Source of the DNA: JAHEDH01 sp963745865
GTDB taxonomy: Bacteria; Actinomycetota; Acidimicrobiia; Spongiisociales; ZC4RG35
Length of the DNA: 64,000 bases
Assembly: GCA_963745865.1 (NCBI GenBank)
Contig: CAVUYZ010000003.1
Location: forward strand, 310,001-374,000
Direction: 5' to 3'
The notes beneath the pieces are model-generated. The model worked only from the letters and a program-made list of their open reading frames with translations, made no database searches and was not told where the DNA came from. Within the stretch, counting starts at the first letter, position 1, and each line of letters opens with the position of its first letter. This document shows, piece after piece, positions 8,813-19,900 of the stretch. A program made the position numbers and the translations under genes.

Positions 8813-9550
8813 CTATCGCAGCTTCAACGCCAGGACCGCGAGCAGGAAGTCGGTGTCGGGGGCCTCGGTGACGCCGTCTCCAGTGACCTTGGGCCGAACC
8901 TTGTCTGCGAGGTGACCGGCGATCTGCTCGATACGGTCCTGGGGAAGGGATCGGCGCCGGACTGCAAATCGCCTTAGCACATCCACGTCCTGGGACGTGA
9001 CCATCGAAACGTCCCAGACGGGAAGGTCGGAGAGCTCGTGCGGTGCGTCGGTCGCTGTCCGGTCGAGGTGTGGCAACCTTTCGCGGATCACGATGGTGCG
9101 AGCGGTCAGGTCACCGAGTCGCTGATTGGTGTCCGTGGCCAGGATGGAAATTGCTCCGATGCCATATGCGATCGGAAGGAAGTCGACGACACGGATCAGG
9201 TTACGGAGGAAGGCCGCCAGGAAGCCGGCAGGCTCGCCGTCCGCTCCGACCACGCGAATGCCAACCGCGCGCTTGCCCGGTGTGCGACCTCCGTTCAGCG
9301 CCTCGAATCCCACGAAGTAGCCGACGACGAGCAGGGTCAGGGCCAGCGCCCCGAACCCCCGTATGACGGTGGCATCGAGGGTTTCCGATGCGGCGAGTCC
9401 GGCGACGGCAAAGCTCGACACCAGGACCAGGACGCCCAGGATCAGTAGGTCGACGATGCCTGCGATCATGCGAGAGCCGAGCCCAGCTAGCGTGAGATCG
9501 AGGTCGAGACCCTCAGGGGTCTGGATGTTTTTCCGGTCGTCGAGGTCCAT
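8813..9550 (-). CDS. RDD-family integral membrane protein
   Basis: The 245-residue protein has four hydrophobic segments in residues 25-160. The family signature is present: LGSRMIAGIVDLLI at the first helix, GGRTPGKRAVGIRVV in the middle, and LGDLTARTIVI at the end of the domain. A soluble C-terminal tail of about 85 residues follows. RDD genes commonly neighbour spoIIM-like, DUF58 and MoxR genes, as here, and the cluster is suspected of a membrane or envelope stress role. It is divergent from the spoIIM-like gene, with nine bases between starts. Confidence 0.85.
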   Translation of the reverse strand: MDLDDRKNIQTPEGLDLDLTLAGLGSRMIAGIVDLLILGVLVLVSSFAVAGLAASETLDATVIRGFGALALTLLVVGYFVGFEALNGGRTPGKRAVGIRVVGADGEPAGFLAAFLRNLIRVVDFLPIAYGIGAISILATDTNQRLGDLTARTIVIRERLPHLDRTATDAPHELSDLPVWDVSMVTSQDVDVLRRFAVRRRSLPQDRIEQIAGHLADKVRPKVTGDGVTEAPDTDFLLAVLALKLR

Positions 9551-9559
9551 GGGCGTGAC

Positions 9560-10539
9560 GTGAAGCTACCCGAGTTCGTCGAGCAGCGAAATGACTCGTG
9601 GTCGGAGCTCGAATCCCTCCTCGTCAGGGCAGGCCGCCGAACCGAGTCGCTGGGTCCCGACGAGGTGTTGCGGATGGCGCGGCTCGTACCGCGTCGCGAC
9701 AGCCGATCTCGCCTTCGCTCGTCGGCGCTTCCCGGCCGACCCGGTCCGCGATCGGCTCGAGCGCCTCGTGATCGATGCTCGGTCGCACGTCGATCAGGGA
9801 GGCGGCCTCCGTCAGGGGATCGGCGGCTTCGTTCGCGACGGATATTGGCGGCTGGTCTGGGAACGTCGAGCGGCAGTGGGTCTTGCTGCCCTCCTCCTCG
9901 TCATCCCGGCACTCCTCGGCGCGTTGTGGGCGATCACGGACCAGACCCTCGTCAACCAGCTTCCACCGGAATTCCTGTGGGTCACGCAGGCGCAGAGCAC
10001 CGATCAGGGCTTCAGTGCCGGCCAGCTGATCGGCTTCTCGACCTACGTGTTGAACAACAACATCCGTGTGACACTGCTGGCGTTCGTGCTCGGGATCACC
10101 TGGGGTGATCGGCAGTGGGTTCGTTGTCGTGAACAACGGCCTGATCCTCGGGGCCGTCACCGGTCTGGCGATCGCCAACGACAACTGGCGGGTGTTCCTT
10201 GCTGCGGTCATGGCCCACGGGGTGCTGGAACTCTCGTGCATCGTGATCGGTGGCGCCGCCGGGCTCAGCCTCGGCCGGGCGATCCTGCGTCCCGGTCGAC
10301 TGACCCGGCGCGAGTCGATGGCGCGCGAGGCGCGAGCATCCGTTCAGATGGCGCTCGGAACCGCCGGTTGGCTCGTCCTGGCCGGATTCGTCGAGGGATT
10401 CGGCTCCCGGACGGGCCTCGGCTGGGCCGTGACGACGATCATGGGATCGATGCTCGGCCTGTTGTTCTGGGGCCTGGTCTGGTGGCGCGGCCGGATCGAC
10501 CCGGCGGAGAGGCTCGGGCCCGTTCAGAGCCTGGCGTGA
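9560..10539 (+). CDS. Stage II sporulation protein M-like (DUF95) membrane protein (two frameshifts)
   Basis: Joined across two shifts the protein is about 326 residues. It has a soluble N-terminus (MKLPEFVEQRNDSWSELESLL, typical of the family) and several transmembrane helices from LVWERRAAVGLAALLLVIPAL onward, with the conserved YVLNNNIRVTLLAFVLGI and NNGLILGAVTG stretches. The shifts lie near 9687 (one extra G in CTCGTACC) and near 10110 (one extra G in GGGTGATC). Although named after a sporulation protein, DUF95 genes in MoxR/DUF58/RDD clusters of actinobacteria are not sporulation-specific. Its 3' end overlaps the convergent DUF58 gene by 16 bases. Confidence 0.85.
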
Positions 10540-11789
10540 CGCTTCGCCATGAGGTACGACGCGACGGCCCGACTGGCGAGGTTGTCGACGTCGCCTTCCA
10601 CCACATCTGCGCCGCCGTGCCGGAGTTCCGACACGAGCCCCCGGCGTGGGAGATCCATCTCGAGGGCGACGGCTGTCTCCATCGCTTCGTCGATGGTGTC
10701 TGCGGCAGTGGTCAGACGGGCGGTCACAGCAGGATCCTTCACGCTCACGATCACGATCGAATGCGTGCGAGCAAGCACCGGCAGGGCCCGGATGAGGGGC
10801 TCACCGGCCCGGTCGTCGAGGAGGTCGGTGAACACGAAGATGAGGCTCCGCTTGAGAGCGGCGGCGCGGTGAAACGCCAACTCGTAGTCTGAATCGACGC
10901 CGGTCGGCTCGAGGTCGTGGATCGCTCTGAGCACCGCGTCGGTTCCCTCCCGTCTCGGTCGTATCTCTCGGAGGATCCTGTCGGAGAACGCCAGTACGCC
11001 GGCATGGTCGCCCAACTCACGAGCGACTGCGACGATGGCGGCGATCACGTCGACCGCCACGTCGAGACGGGTGGTCAGTGTCTGGCCGTCGTGGCCGGGG
11101 ACGGGGGCCGCCATCAGTCGACCGCAATCGAGAAGGCACATGATCTGGCGTTCTCGTTCGACCCGGTAGGTGTTGCTCATCGGGGTGCCCGTTCGAAAGG
11201 TCGCCTTCCAGTTGACCTGACGGATGTCGTCGTCCGGCAGGTAGTCGCGGATCGTCTCGAGATCGGTGCCCAACCCCAACGGGCCACGCGACCGGCGGCC
11301 CTCCTCGCGAAACCTGCCGTTTCGAACCCGCAGCGCGAGTCGTCGGGCAGCAGGCAGATCGGGGTAGACCGTGACGTCGGTGCCCTCACCCGGCCGGTGA
11401 TACCAGCGCCCGAGCCCGAGCGGGCCATCGGATATCGATGCGGCCGGGGGGATCCGGTGGCTCCCTCTGCGTGTCGCCACGACCACGGCGTCGATGCGGT
11501 TCGTGCCGCTGGCGGGCTCAACCGTCAGGTCTGCGTCGATCACCGGTTGCTTGAGATGGACCGGGGTGTGGCGATCGGTCACCGTGAGCATCAATTCGGC
11601 CGGCACTCCGCGACTGAGAATGGTCGGAACGCGTCGCCGGACGGTCGGTGGCTGCCTGACCTGGAGAGCGTCGCCGGTTGCGGCGCCGATCACGAACAGC
11701 ATCAGGAGGGCACTGAGCCACCACGGGGTCACGAGCGCGGTTGCAGCTGTTCCGAACACGAGCCAGACGGTGCGGGCTGTGAAGCTCAT
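10524..11789 (-). CDS. DUF58 domain protein (vWA-like), MoxR partner
   Basis: The 421-residue protein has two N-terminal membrane helices (about residues 8-40), a beta-rich region, and the DUF58 core near residues 195-235 (GTDLETIRDYLPDDDIRQVNWK). A vWA-like fold follows, with LLDCGRLM and FVFTDLLDD as the likely MIDAS-type strands. DUF58 proteins are usually encoded directly after a MoxR ATPase that is thought to remodel them. Here the MoxR stop and DUF58 start are one base apart. It is the last gene of a five-gene minus-strand operon. Confidence 0.88.
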   Translation of the reverse strand: MSFTARTVWLVFGTAATALVTPWWLSALLMLFVIGAATGDALQVRQPPTVRRRVPTILSRGVPAELMLTVTDRHTPVHLKQPVIDADLTVEPASGTNRIDAVVVATRRGSHRIPPAASISDGPLGLGRWYHRPGEGTDVTVYPDLPAARRLALRVRNGRFREEGRRSRGPLGLGTDLETIRDYLPDDDIRQVNWKATFRTGTPMSNTYRVERERQIMCLLDCGRLMAAPVPGHDGQTLTTRLDVAVDVIAAIVAVARELGDHAGVLAFSDRILREIRPRREGTDAVLRAIHDLEPTGVDSDYELAFHRAAALKRSLIFVFTDLLDDRAGEPLIRALPVLARTHSIVIVSVKDPAVTARLTTAADTIDEAMETAVALEMDLPRRGLVSELRHGGADVVEGDVDNLASRAVASYLMAKRHARL

Positions 11790-11790
11790 G

Positions 11791-12720
11791 TCAGCGCGGA
11801 ACGGTGACGGATCGCAGGCTCGCGTCGATGGCCGTTGCCGCCGTGTATCGCTCGATCTCTGCCTCTGGCCGGATGAGAATGCGATGTGAGAGCACCGGGT
11901 GAGCCATGCGAGCGACGTCGTCGGGGGTCACGTAGTCGCGACCCGCCATCGCGGCGATGGCTCTCGACGCGGCCAGGAGATGAACCGCTGCTCTGGGGCT
12001 CGCGCCCAATTCGACTGATGGTTGGGCGCGGGTCGCGGCAACGATCTCGGCGAGGTACCTGAGCACGTCGTCCTCGATCCGCAACCCGGCCACCTCGACA
12101 CGCGCCGCGGTCAGAACCTCGGCGCTGGCGACGGGTTGGATCGTGTCGACACCGATCGGTCTGGTCCCGTCTCTCGACAGCCGCAACATCTCGAGCTCGT
12201 GGTCCATGCCGGGGTAGCCGACCTCGATCTTCATGAGAAACCGGTCGAGCTGGGCTTCGGGTAGCGGGTAGGTGCCCTCGTACTCGATCGGGTTCTGCGT
12301 GGCGACCACCATGAACGGCTCGGGGAGTGGATGAGAACGGCCATCGACGGTCACCTGTCCCTCGCCCATCGCCTCGAGGAGCGCGGATTGTGTCTTCGGC
12401 GGCGTTCGGTTGATCTCGTCGGCGAGAAGGATGTTGGCGAAGACCGGGCCTGGTCGGAACACCAGATCGCCCCCGCGAAGTGTCATGGTGCCGGTGAGGT
12501 CCGACGGGAGCATGTCGGGGGTGAATTGCGCACGCGAGAACGTCAAGCCCATCGCCCGGGAAAACGCGTCTGCGAGCAGAGTCTTTGCAGTGCCCGGGAC
12601 ACCTTCGAGGAGCACATGCCCCCCGACCAGCGAGGCAGCGATCAATGCGTCCAGCGCCGGTCCGTGACCCTTGACGACCGCACCGACCTGGTCGTGGATC
12701 AGGGTGCGAAGCTCTCTCAC
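11791..12720 (-). CDS. MoxR-family AAA+ ATPase
   Basis: The 309-residue AAA+ chaperone-like ATPase has Walker A GVPGTAKT at residues 40-47, Walker B ILLADEINR near residue 100, sensor-1 FMVVATQNPIEYEGTYPLPEAQLDRF, and the C-terminal helical lid with SPRAAVHLLAASRA. MoxR proteins act on partners with von Willebrand-like domains, so the adjoining DUF58 product is the expected client. The start overlaps the DUF4350 stop by four bases (ATGA), showing translational coupling. Confidence 0.93.
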   Translation of the reverse strand: MRELRTLIHDQVGAVVKGHGPALDALIAASLVGGHVLLEGVPGTAKTLLADAFSRAMGLTFSRAQFTPDMLPSDLTGTMTLRGGDLVFRPGPVFANILLADEINRTPPKTQSALLEAMGEGQVTVDGRSHPLPEPFMVVATQNPIEYEGTYPLPEAQLDRFLMKIEVGYPGMDHELEMLRLSRDGTRPIGVDTIQPVASAEVLTAARVEVAGLRIEDDVLRYLAEIVAATRAQPSVELGASPRAAVHLLAASRAIAAMAGRDYVTPDDVARMAHPVLSHRILIRPEAEIERYTAATAIDASLRSVTVPR

Positions 12721-13833
12721 GTGGGTTCTCCTTCGATCGTGCTCAGCCGTGCAAGCGCGCGATCGGCTGTCAGCACCGTATCGGCTGATGGAGCGAACAC
12801 GGACTCGATCTCCTCAGGGGAGAGGATCGCAGACGCAGCTCGGCGGACCTCGTGAGCGTCGGCGTCCGGTGACAGCCGGGAACGCCGGCGGATGATCCTG
12901 ACCACTTCGGCGCGAACGGTCGCTGTCGCGTCCACCGGGCGTCCGGTGCGTCGGAGGGTCGATGCCACCGACGTGATGAGGCGGTCACGCCCGGGGACGA
13001 AGTCCCTCCCGTCCGGCTCGGCGGGACCGAACCGTCTGCCGTACACGATCAGCGCGACGGCCAGGGCGGCCGACGCGAGCAGGACGGCATGTCGCCATGC
13101 CTCCGGGGCGGCGGCGGTCAGCCCTGCCCTGCCCTTCATTGGTGAACCCGTGTCTGAACTCGTCGAACATCACCGTTCGCTCGCCGATGATCGCCAGGGC
13201 GAATCCGGCATTGGTCGCACGCCCCAGTTGGGCGTTCGACAACACGGCTGCGTCGGCCACCATCACGAGCCGTCCCGATCCGATCGGGAAGGCGATGGCG
13301 AGATCGCGCTCCCCGTCGACGACGAGGGGGATGCCGGCACCGGGGGCGAACGAACCGAATCGGCCACTGGTGACCACCCCGCCGCCGATCGTGCGCAGTC
13401 CACTCAACGTCGTCACCGGCGACCAGGCCGGAACGTCGGCGACCAGGGTCGAGACGAGTGCCGCATTCGGGCGGCCCGTCATCACGATGGTTCCGCCGCT
13501 CACGACGAACGAGTCGAGCGCATCGAGCTCCGAGCCCCCGAAGGATCCACCGGCGACATCGGCGACGACCACCGTGCCGACCCCGTCGAGCTCGGCGTTC
13601 GTCATCGGGCCGCGATGCTGGATCACCTCGCGCCCTGCCGCCTCGAGTAGTTCGGCCAATGCCGCCGTTCCGGTCGGGGTCGTGACGAAGGACGAGCCGT
13701 CCGGCCCGTCCACCGCGTCCTCGTCTCCGAAGAGCGCCACGATGATCACGGCGACGATCACGATCGCAGTCGCTGCGGCGCCGGTGAGGATGTTGGTGCG
13801 CAGTCGCCGTCCTTGCGGGGTGATCGTGGTCAT
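12717..13833 (-). CDS. DUF4350 membrane-anchored protein (frameshift near 13137)
   Basis: The N-terminal part (start at 13833, MTTITPQGRRLRTNIL) has one transmembrane helix, then an extracytoplasmic GATase-like DUF4350 region with TPTGTAALAELLEAAGREV and a C-terminal FDEFRHGF. The frame breaks there, and the rest (a second membrane helix ending IVYGRRFGP and a soluble tail RDRLITSVASTLRRTGR) is one frame over. Joined length is about 371 residues, with the two-helix topology normal for DUF4350. The start overlaps the DUF4129 stop. Function is unknown; the family is tied to MoxR clusters. Confidence 0.8.
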
Positions 13834-14678
13834 GCCGGTACCCGATCGGAGAGCACGGTTCGCCACCCCTCGATGGCCCGGTCACGCATGGCTGCGGTGG
13901 CGTCCCTGCCTCCGTAGGTGATCTCCTCGAAGTCGCGTGCCAGGCTGGCGAATCGTTCGTCTGCGAGCTCATCGACGACTTGTCCCGTGGTCAATCCGGG
14001 CCGGAACGTGATCCGGCCCGCCAGGTCGAGGCGCAACAGGCCCGCGACGAACCGGTACCTGATCGAATCGTCGAATCGACCGTCCCGATCGGCCAGCGTC
14101 GCCAGCCCGTCGAAATCGGCTGGGTCGCCGCCGTCGGAGAGGATCCGCTCGAGGTTGGCCGTTGCCTCGATCGACCTGGTCCGACGCCTCGCCAGGAAGG
14201 CGAAGCCCCCGATACCGGCAACCGCAACGACCAGCATCGCGACCAGCGCGGCATTTCGGGTTCCTCCGAGCGTGGCGATCGCCCGTCCGAGGAGCTCTGC
14301 CAGCCATGCTCGAGCTTGTGCCAGGAAGCGGTCGAACGCGCTCTCCGACGGCACGTCGTACTTCGGATGGTCCAGCACCGTTTGCGCCAGCGAGGATGCG
14401 ATCTCGTCTCCGGGCTCGCCGGTGAACGGCGGGCCTGCGGCGATCGTTCTTGCTCGGAGAAGAGCTGGCCGACGGCACGGACGCGCCCCTCGACGTCGAT
14501 CCCGGAGAGAATTCGCGCCATGTCGACCGGGATGCCATCGACGGATGTGATCTCGGCGAGACGCGTCACATCGGCTGCTTCTGCCAACTCGACTACCGTC
14601 GGTCGGACCAACGTCGGTCGCACCGATCGACAGGGCGCCGACCAGGGCGATCGCGAGACCGACCCGACTGCGCATCAC
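13830..14678 (-). CDS. DUF4129 membrane protein (two frameshifts)
   Basis: The GTG start at 14678 overlaps the preceding gene's stop and gives a signal peptide (RVGLAIALVGALSIGA). A periplasmic part follows (VVELAEAADVTRLAEITSVDG), readable only in another frame between about 14610 and 14450, before the original frame resumes. A single transmembrane helix is at AALVAMLVVAVAGIGGFAFL. The cytoplasmic DUF4129 domain carries the conserved GLLRLDLAGRITFRPGLTTG. In related clusters this protein is the C-terminal partner of transglutaminase-like or DUF4350 proteins. About 282 residues when joined. Confidence 0.75.
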   Translation of the reverse strand: MMRSRVGLAIALVGALSIGATDVGPTDGSRVGRSSRCDASRRDHIRRWHPGRHGANSLRDRRRGARPCRRPALLRARTIAAGPPFTGEPGDEIASSLAQTVLDHPKYDVPSESAFDRFLAQARAWLAELLGRAIATLGGTRNAALVAMLVVAVAGIGGFAFLARRRTRSIEATANLERILSDGGDPADFDGLATLADRDGRFDDSIRYRFVAGLLRLDLAGRITFRPGLTTGQVVDELADERFASLARDFEEITYGGRDATAAMRDRAIEGWRTVLSDRVPA

Positions 14679-15662
14679 TGGTCAGGTGGGTTGTCGAGCC
14701 CGAACGGGTCGTCGTCGGAGCCCGCAGCCGGGGGAGCAGGCTCGATCTGGTCCATGTCGCGGGCGAGCAACTCGAGATCGAATCCCTCGAAGCGAACTCT
14801 GAGATCGAAATAGACGGCGATCCCGACTGCGGCGGTGAACGGTGTCGTGAAGATACTGACGACGGCATTCGAGACGCTGGCGACCGCAGAGATCAGACCG
14901 CCCGAGAGCTCGCCGGAGCCGACGCTGTTGATCGCGGCCGGAATCACCACCGCCGCCTGGACGATTCCGCCGATGATCAGCGAGATGACGAGCACGATCA
15001 CGTAGGCGAGGACGGCGGTCCAGAAGGTGGGCCAGAAGCGGGGCCGGACGAGGTCGATGGACCTCCGGATCGCTCGGACCGGCCGGAGTTGCTCAACGAT
15101 GAGACCGGGGATGGCGACGTAGGCGAGTGTGAACACCGAGACCACGATGCCGACGAACAGGAAGATCGCCGTGGTGAGCGCGAGAACATCGGAGAAGGTT
15201 CCGACGACGGCGACGATGAGTGCGGTCACGATCAGCAACCCGATTGCTCCGATCACGATCAGCAGTCCCGTGAGGAACACCGGGATCGCCTTGCGGAAGC
15301 CGAGTGATATCGCATCACGCCAGGCCGTGCTCCGGCCCTGGTACGCGTCACCGATCACTCTCACGACTGCCGCCTGGACGATCAACGAGCCGATCGCCCC
15401 GATCAGAGCGGTGAGTGCGGACACGGCGAGGTAGGAGCCGGCTCCGGTGAAGTCGACGGTCCCGTCCTGGGTCTCGATCAACAGATCGAGGAGATTCGAC
15501 GAGCCCAACGAGGCCGATATCGCCCCGTTGATGAATCGCTACGGGGACGAGGATGATCGCAGCAACCGTCACGAGAACCCGGAAATTCGCCGTGAAGAGT
15601 TTGAAGCCGGCGTCCAGGTTCTCGCCGATCGTGCGAGGTCGGAGGTCGGGTCGGGATGTCAT
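14675..15662 (-). CDS. Polytopic membrane protein heading the MoxR operon (frameshift near 15538)
   Basis: Starting at 15662 (MTSRPDLRPRTIGENLDAGF), joined length is about 328 residues with roughly six hydrophobic helices. The interior repeats pattern LVRPRFWPTFWTAVLAYVIV and RPVRAIRRSIDLV resembles the glycerophosphodiester phosphodiesterase-type membrane domain proteins (DUF7544-like) often placed ahead of DUF4129. The acidic tail ends DDDPFGLDNPPDQ. The N-terminal 40 residues are in one frame and the rest from INGAISASLGSSNLL is in the next. It is divergent from mutM with 81 bases between starts, where the operon promoter must lie. I infer no enzymatic function. Confidence 0.7.
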
Positions 15663-15743
15663 GGCTGACGTGGCTCCTGGCTGCGTGTGATGCAGCAAGG
15701 TAGCGATTTTGGATGCTTTCGACAGACCTCCATGCTGGGGCGC

Positions 15744-16584
15744 ATGCCGGAGCTTCCCGAGGTCGAGACGACCAGACGACATCTCGCTCCAATGCTCGAG
15801 CACGCGGTGATCGAGGCTGTCGAGCTTCGTCGGGACCGGATGGCCAGGCGGAATCAACGCCCCGCCGATGTCGTCGATCGACTGCTCGGAGCACGGGTGA
15901 ACCGGCTCGGGACGGAGAGGCAAGTTTCTCATAGCCGAGGTGTCAGGGGATCTCGTGTGGGTGATGCACCTCGGCATGTCGGGCCGGATGGAGATCTCCG
16001 ATCCTTCGACGCCTGAGCAACCGCACACCAACTTCCTGGCGCGGACCGATGCGGGGCGCGAGCTCCGCTTCGTGGACCCGAGGACGTTCGGATTCGTGGC
16101 CGTCTTCACTCCCGACGAGATCCCGACGTCGGGCCTCGATCGGATCGGACGGGATGCGCTGGATGATCTTCCGTCCCGTGCAGAGCTCGCTTCCTCATGG
16201 GCGGAACGGACGGCTCCGATCAAGGCACTACTGCTGGATCAACAGCTCATCGCCGGACTCGGGAACATCTACGCCGATGAAGTGCTCTATCGGGCCCGGA
16301 TTCATCCGGCAACCCCGGCCGGGCGGCTCACCGACGACGAGGTCGGTCGGATCCGCGACTCGATCGCTCCGGTGCTGGCCGACGGAATCGCCCACGGAGG
16401 GACGTCGCTGAACGACCTGGCGTATCTCCTTCCGGACGGCCGGGCAGGCGAGCACCTCGACCGTCTCGCGGTGTATGGCAGGACGGAGCTGCCCTGCGGG
16501 CGGTGCGGCACTCCGATCCAACGGACGGTGATTGCTCAGCGGTCGAGCCATTTCTGCCCTTCGTGCCAGTCACTGGCAGACTGA
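15744..16584 (+). CDS. mutM: Formamidopyrimidine-DNA glycosylase (frameshift near 15910)
   Basis: This bifunctional glycosylase/AP lyase removes 8-oxoguanine and Fapy lesions. The start at 15744 gives the obligatory PELPEVET N-terminus, with Pro2 as nucleophile and Glu3. The zinc finger is at the C-terminus (CGRCGTPIQRTV...CPSC), and the helix-two-turn-helix includes LDQQLIAGLGNIYADEVLY. After RLLGARVNRLG the frame changes; one extra G in CTCGGGACGG restores GRRGKFLIAEVSGDLVWVMH. About 280 residues when joined. It lies in the rnc-mutM-smc neighbourhood usual for actinobacteria. Confidence 0.92.
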
Positions 16585-16589
16585 ACGAG

Positions 16590-16862
16590 ATGAAAGCCGC
16601 GCACGCCTTCGTCTCTGGCGACGTCCAGGGAGTGTTCTTCCGACAATCGACCCGGCGCCGCGCCCGCGCCTCCGAGCTGGATGGTTGGGTCAGGAATCTT
16701 CCGGACGGACGCGTCGAAGTCTGGGTGCAGGGCGACGAGGGTGCCGTGAACCAGATGGTCGACTGGTTGTGGGTCGGCCCGCCGGGGGCGACCGTCAGCG
16801 GGGTCGAGTCCGACACGGTGGATCCGGATCGGAACCTCCAGGACTTTCTCGTCACGAATTGA
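16590..16862 (+). CDS. acyP: Acylphosphatase
   Basis: This small cytosolic enzyme hydrolyses acyl-phosphates. The 90-residue protein has the family core GDVQGVFFRQSTRRRA with the phosphate-binding loop and catalytic Arg at residue 18 region, and GWVRNLPDGRVEVWVQG carrying the catalytic Asn. The start ATG at 16590 is six bases after the mutM stop; the longer open frame upstream lies inside mutM and is rejected. The acyP-smc adjacency is conserved in actinobacteria. Confidence 0.93.
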   Translation: MKAAHAFVSGDVQGVFFRQSTRRRARASELDGWVRNLPDGRVEVWVQGDEGAVNQMVDWLWVGPPGATVSGVESDTVDPDRNLQDFLVTN

Positions 16863-16947
16863 TCGCCCGTGGAGCGAAGCCGGTGATGGTGGTGACTGCC
16901 CGCCCTCCCGGCTATCGTTTCCATCCGGAATCACACGGGTGTAACTC

Positions 16948-19900
16948 ATGTATCTGAAGTCGCTCAAATTGACGGGGTTCAAGTCGTTCGCCGACCGAAC
17001 CCGGCTCGAGCTCCGTCCAGGGGTGACGGTGGTCGTCGGTCCCAACGGATCGGGCAAGTCGAACATCGTCGACGCACTGGCGTGGGTGCTCGGGACCCAG
17101 TCCCCGAAGTCTCTCCGCACGTCGAAGATGGACGACGTGATCTTTGCGGGAACCGCCACCCGACCGGGGCTCTCGCGGGCCGAGGTGACCCTCGTCCTCG
17201 ACAACCGGTCCGGTTCGCTTCCGCTCGACCTCGCCGAGGTGAGCATCACGCGGAGGTTGTATCGCGACGGCTCGTCCGACTACGAGATCAACGGCGTCGG
17301 TTGTCGGCTGCTCGACATCCAGGAGCTGATGTCGGATTCGGGCGTCGGGAAACATCAGCACGTCATCATCGGCCAGGGACAGATCGACTCGGTCCTCAAC
17401 GCCACGCCCGAGGACCATCGCGCGGTGATCGAGGAGGCCGCAGGGATCCTCAAGCACCGCGTCCGGAAAGACCGGGCGCTCAGGCGCCTCGAGCGGACCG
17501 ATTCCGACGTCGTCCGCCTCCACGACGTGCTCGGTGAGCTGACGCGCCAGATGCGACCGCTGAAGCGGCAGGCGGCAGCGGCCGAGCGCCACGACGGGCT
17601 CGCAGCCGAGGTTCAGTCCCTGCGCCTGTTTCTCGGTGGCGAGGAGCTGAGGCACATCGTCTCCCGAACCAGGGACGTCACCCAAGCGATCACGGCAGCA
17701 CGAGGCATCGTCGACGAACGTGGGGACGCGCTGTCTGAGCTCCGCATCGACCTCGAGTCCGTCCGCACCGACGCCGGTCTCGTCGGGCAGGCGCTGGAAC
17801 GCGACACCACCGCCGCAGCGCGTCTCGAGACCACCTCCGAGCGACTGCGCCGGATTGCCCAGGTCGCAGGCGAGCGGGCTCGCACTGCACGCGAGCGGAT
17901 CGAAGGGGCGGCCGACCGGAGGAACGATCTCCTGAGCGAGCGGGAACAACTCGAGTCGGATCTGGAGTCGGCCCGACAGGAAGAGCACCGGATCGAGTCC
18001 CGCGCGGCGGATGCCGAGCGGGTGTTCCGGTCGCTCGAAGACGAGGAGCGGAGTCTCTCCGATCAAGAGTCGATGTCCACCGAAGGTGCGATCGCCGTCG
18101 TGCGCGGCGACCTGAGATCGCTCGACGCCGCATCCGAGCGGGACGCTCGAGAGGTCGTCTCGGTTGACGATCGCCGTTCGAAGTTGTCGGCGCGCATCGA
18201 CGAGAACCGTGATGAGGCTGCGAGATTGAACACCGAGATCCGCGAGCTCGACGCCATCGTTGTCGAAGCGCAGGATCGGTATCACCGGGCGCAGACGGCC
18301 AGGTCGGCCTCCCAGGGTGCATGGGAAGAGGCCGAGGCGACCCACAACGAGGCGCGAGTCTCCGTGGCGTCGGCGCGTGGACGCCTCCAGGCTGTGACGG
18401 AGGCGGCGGAGGGTTTGGCCGATCCGGAGTCGCGAGCCCTCGTCGAGGCGTCGGATGGATTCGTCGGCGCCATCACCGCCCTGCTCGACGTACCTGCCAA
18501 CCGGGCCGCGGCAGTGGATGCGATTCTCGGTGGACTTGCCGACGCGCTCGTCCTCGGCGGCATCGGAGATGTCGAGCACGCCGTGTCCGTGCTCAAGGGT
18601 GCCGGTCGGGGTGGTCTCGCCATCGTGACCGGCGTCGATGGCGAACCGGCCACTGGAGTCTCGATCACCGGGCTCACATGGATGCCAGACGTCCTGGGAC
18701 CCGACGCCGATCGTCGGCTGGCGGTTCGCCTGCTCGGTGACGCCTATCTCGCCGAGGGATGGCGGGCCGGATGGGCGGCATCACGTGCGAACCCCGGTCT
18801 GAGGGTGGTCACACCCGAAGGTGACGTCTTCGATGGGCACGCCGCCAGGATCGCTCACCCGGACGGCGCGACACCAGCCATGCTGGAGAACGCCCAGGTG
18901 GAGCTGGAGCGGGCGGAGATCGATCTCGCCCGCTCGAACAGCCTGTTGACGCAGTCGAGGCGGGCGTTCGACGACGCTCGCGGCACCGAGCGGGATGCGC
19001 TCGAAACCCTCGAGTCGCTGGAAGCTCGTTTGTCCGGAGCAACCGATGCACTCGGTCGTGTCGAGCGTGGGACCTCGGAGGCCGAGACGGAGATCGAACG
19101 GCTGATGGAGCGGAGGGACTCGCTCATCGCCGCTCTCGAGGATCGGACAGCCCAGCGCGAGGTGTTGGCCACCCGCCTCCAGAGCCTCGAAGGGGAGGAA
19201 GCCGAGCGTCAGCAGGCATGGGAGGACCTGGTCGCTCGCCGAACCGACGTGGCGAACCGGAGGGAGGCCGCCAGGGCATCCTGGCAGTCGGTGTCTTCCG
19301 AGCTGACGGGTGTGTCGGAGCGCCGTGCAATGATGGAGCGCCGGCTGGTTGCGATCGGCGAACTGCTCGCCGATGAGGATTCACGCCCTGTTGAGCCCGA
19401 GCGCATCGAACGGCTCGAGGCGATCGAGACGTCGGCCCGGCAGGCGCTCGACGCAGTTGCGATCCACCTCGGGACACTGCGATCTCGTCAGGCCGAACTG
19501 CGCTCGGAAGCTGGAGAGACCGGGAGCCGACTGGACGCGTTGACCACGACAGAGGCGGAGTATCGACGGGAGATCGATGAAGCCGAGCGTCGGATCTCCC
19601 GACTCGATGTCGAAGCGGCCGAACTACGGGTTCGGATGGAGTCGGTCGCCGAGCGGTTGCGTCGGGATGCCGACGCCAGCGAAGAAGACGCCCTTGGCGC
19701 GCCCGCGCCCTGACGTCGACAGTGATGATCTCCCCGGGCTCTTGCGATCGAGGGAAGCCGAGCTGAGGCGCATGGGACCGATCAACCCCCTTGCCGCCGC
19801 GGAGTATGCAGAACTCGATGAGCGTCACTCCTTTCTGTCGGGGCAACTCGAGGATCTCGAGTCCGGCCGCAATGAGCTCCGCAAGGTCATTTCAGCGCTC

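Noticed and set aside
16912..18579. A 555-codon minus-strand open frame opposite smc
   Set aside because: It is a codon-bias shadow of smc with no recognisable domain.
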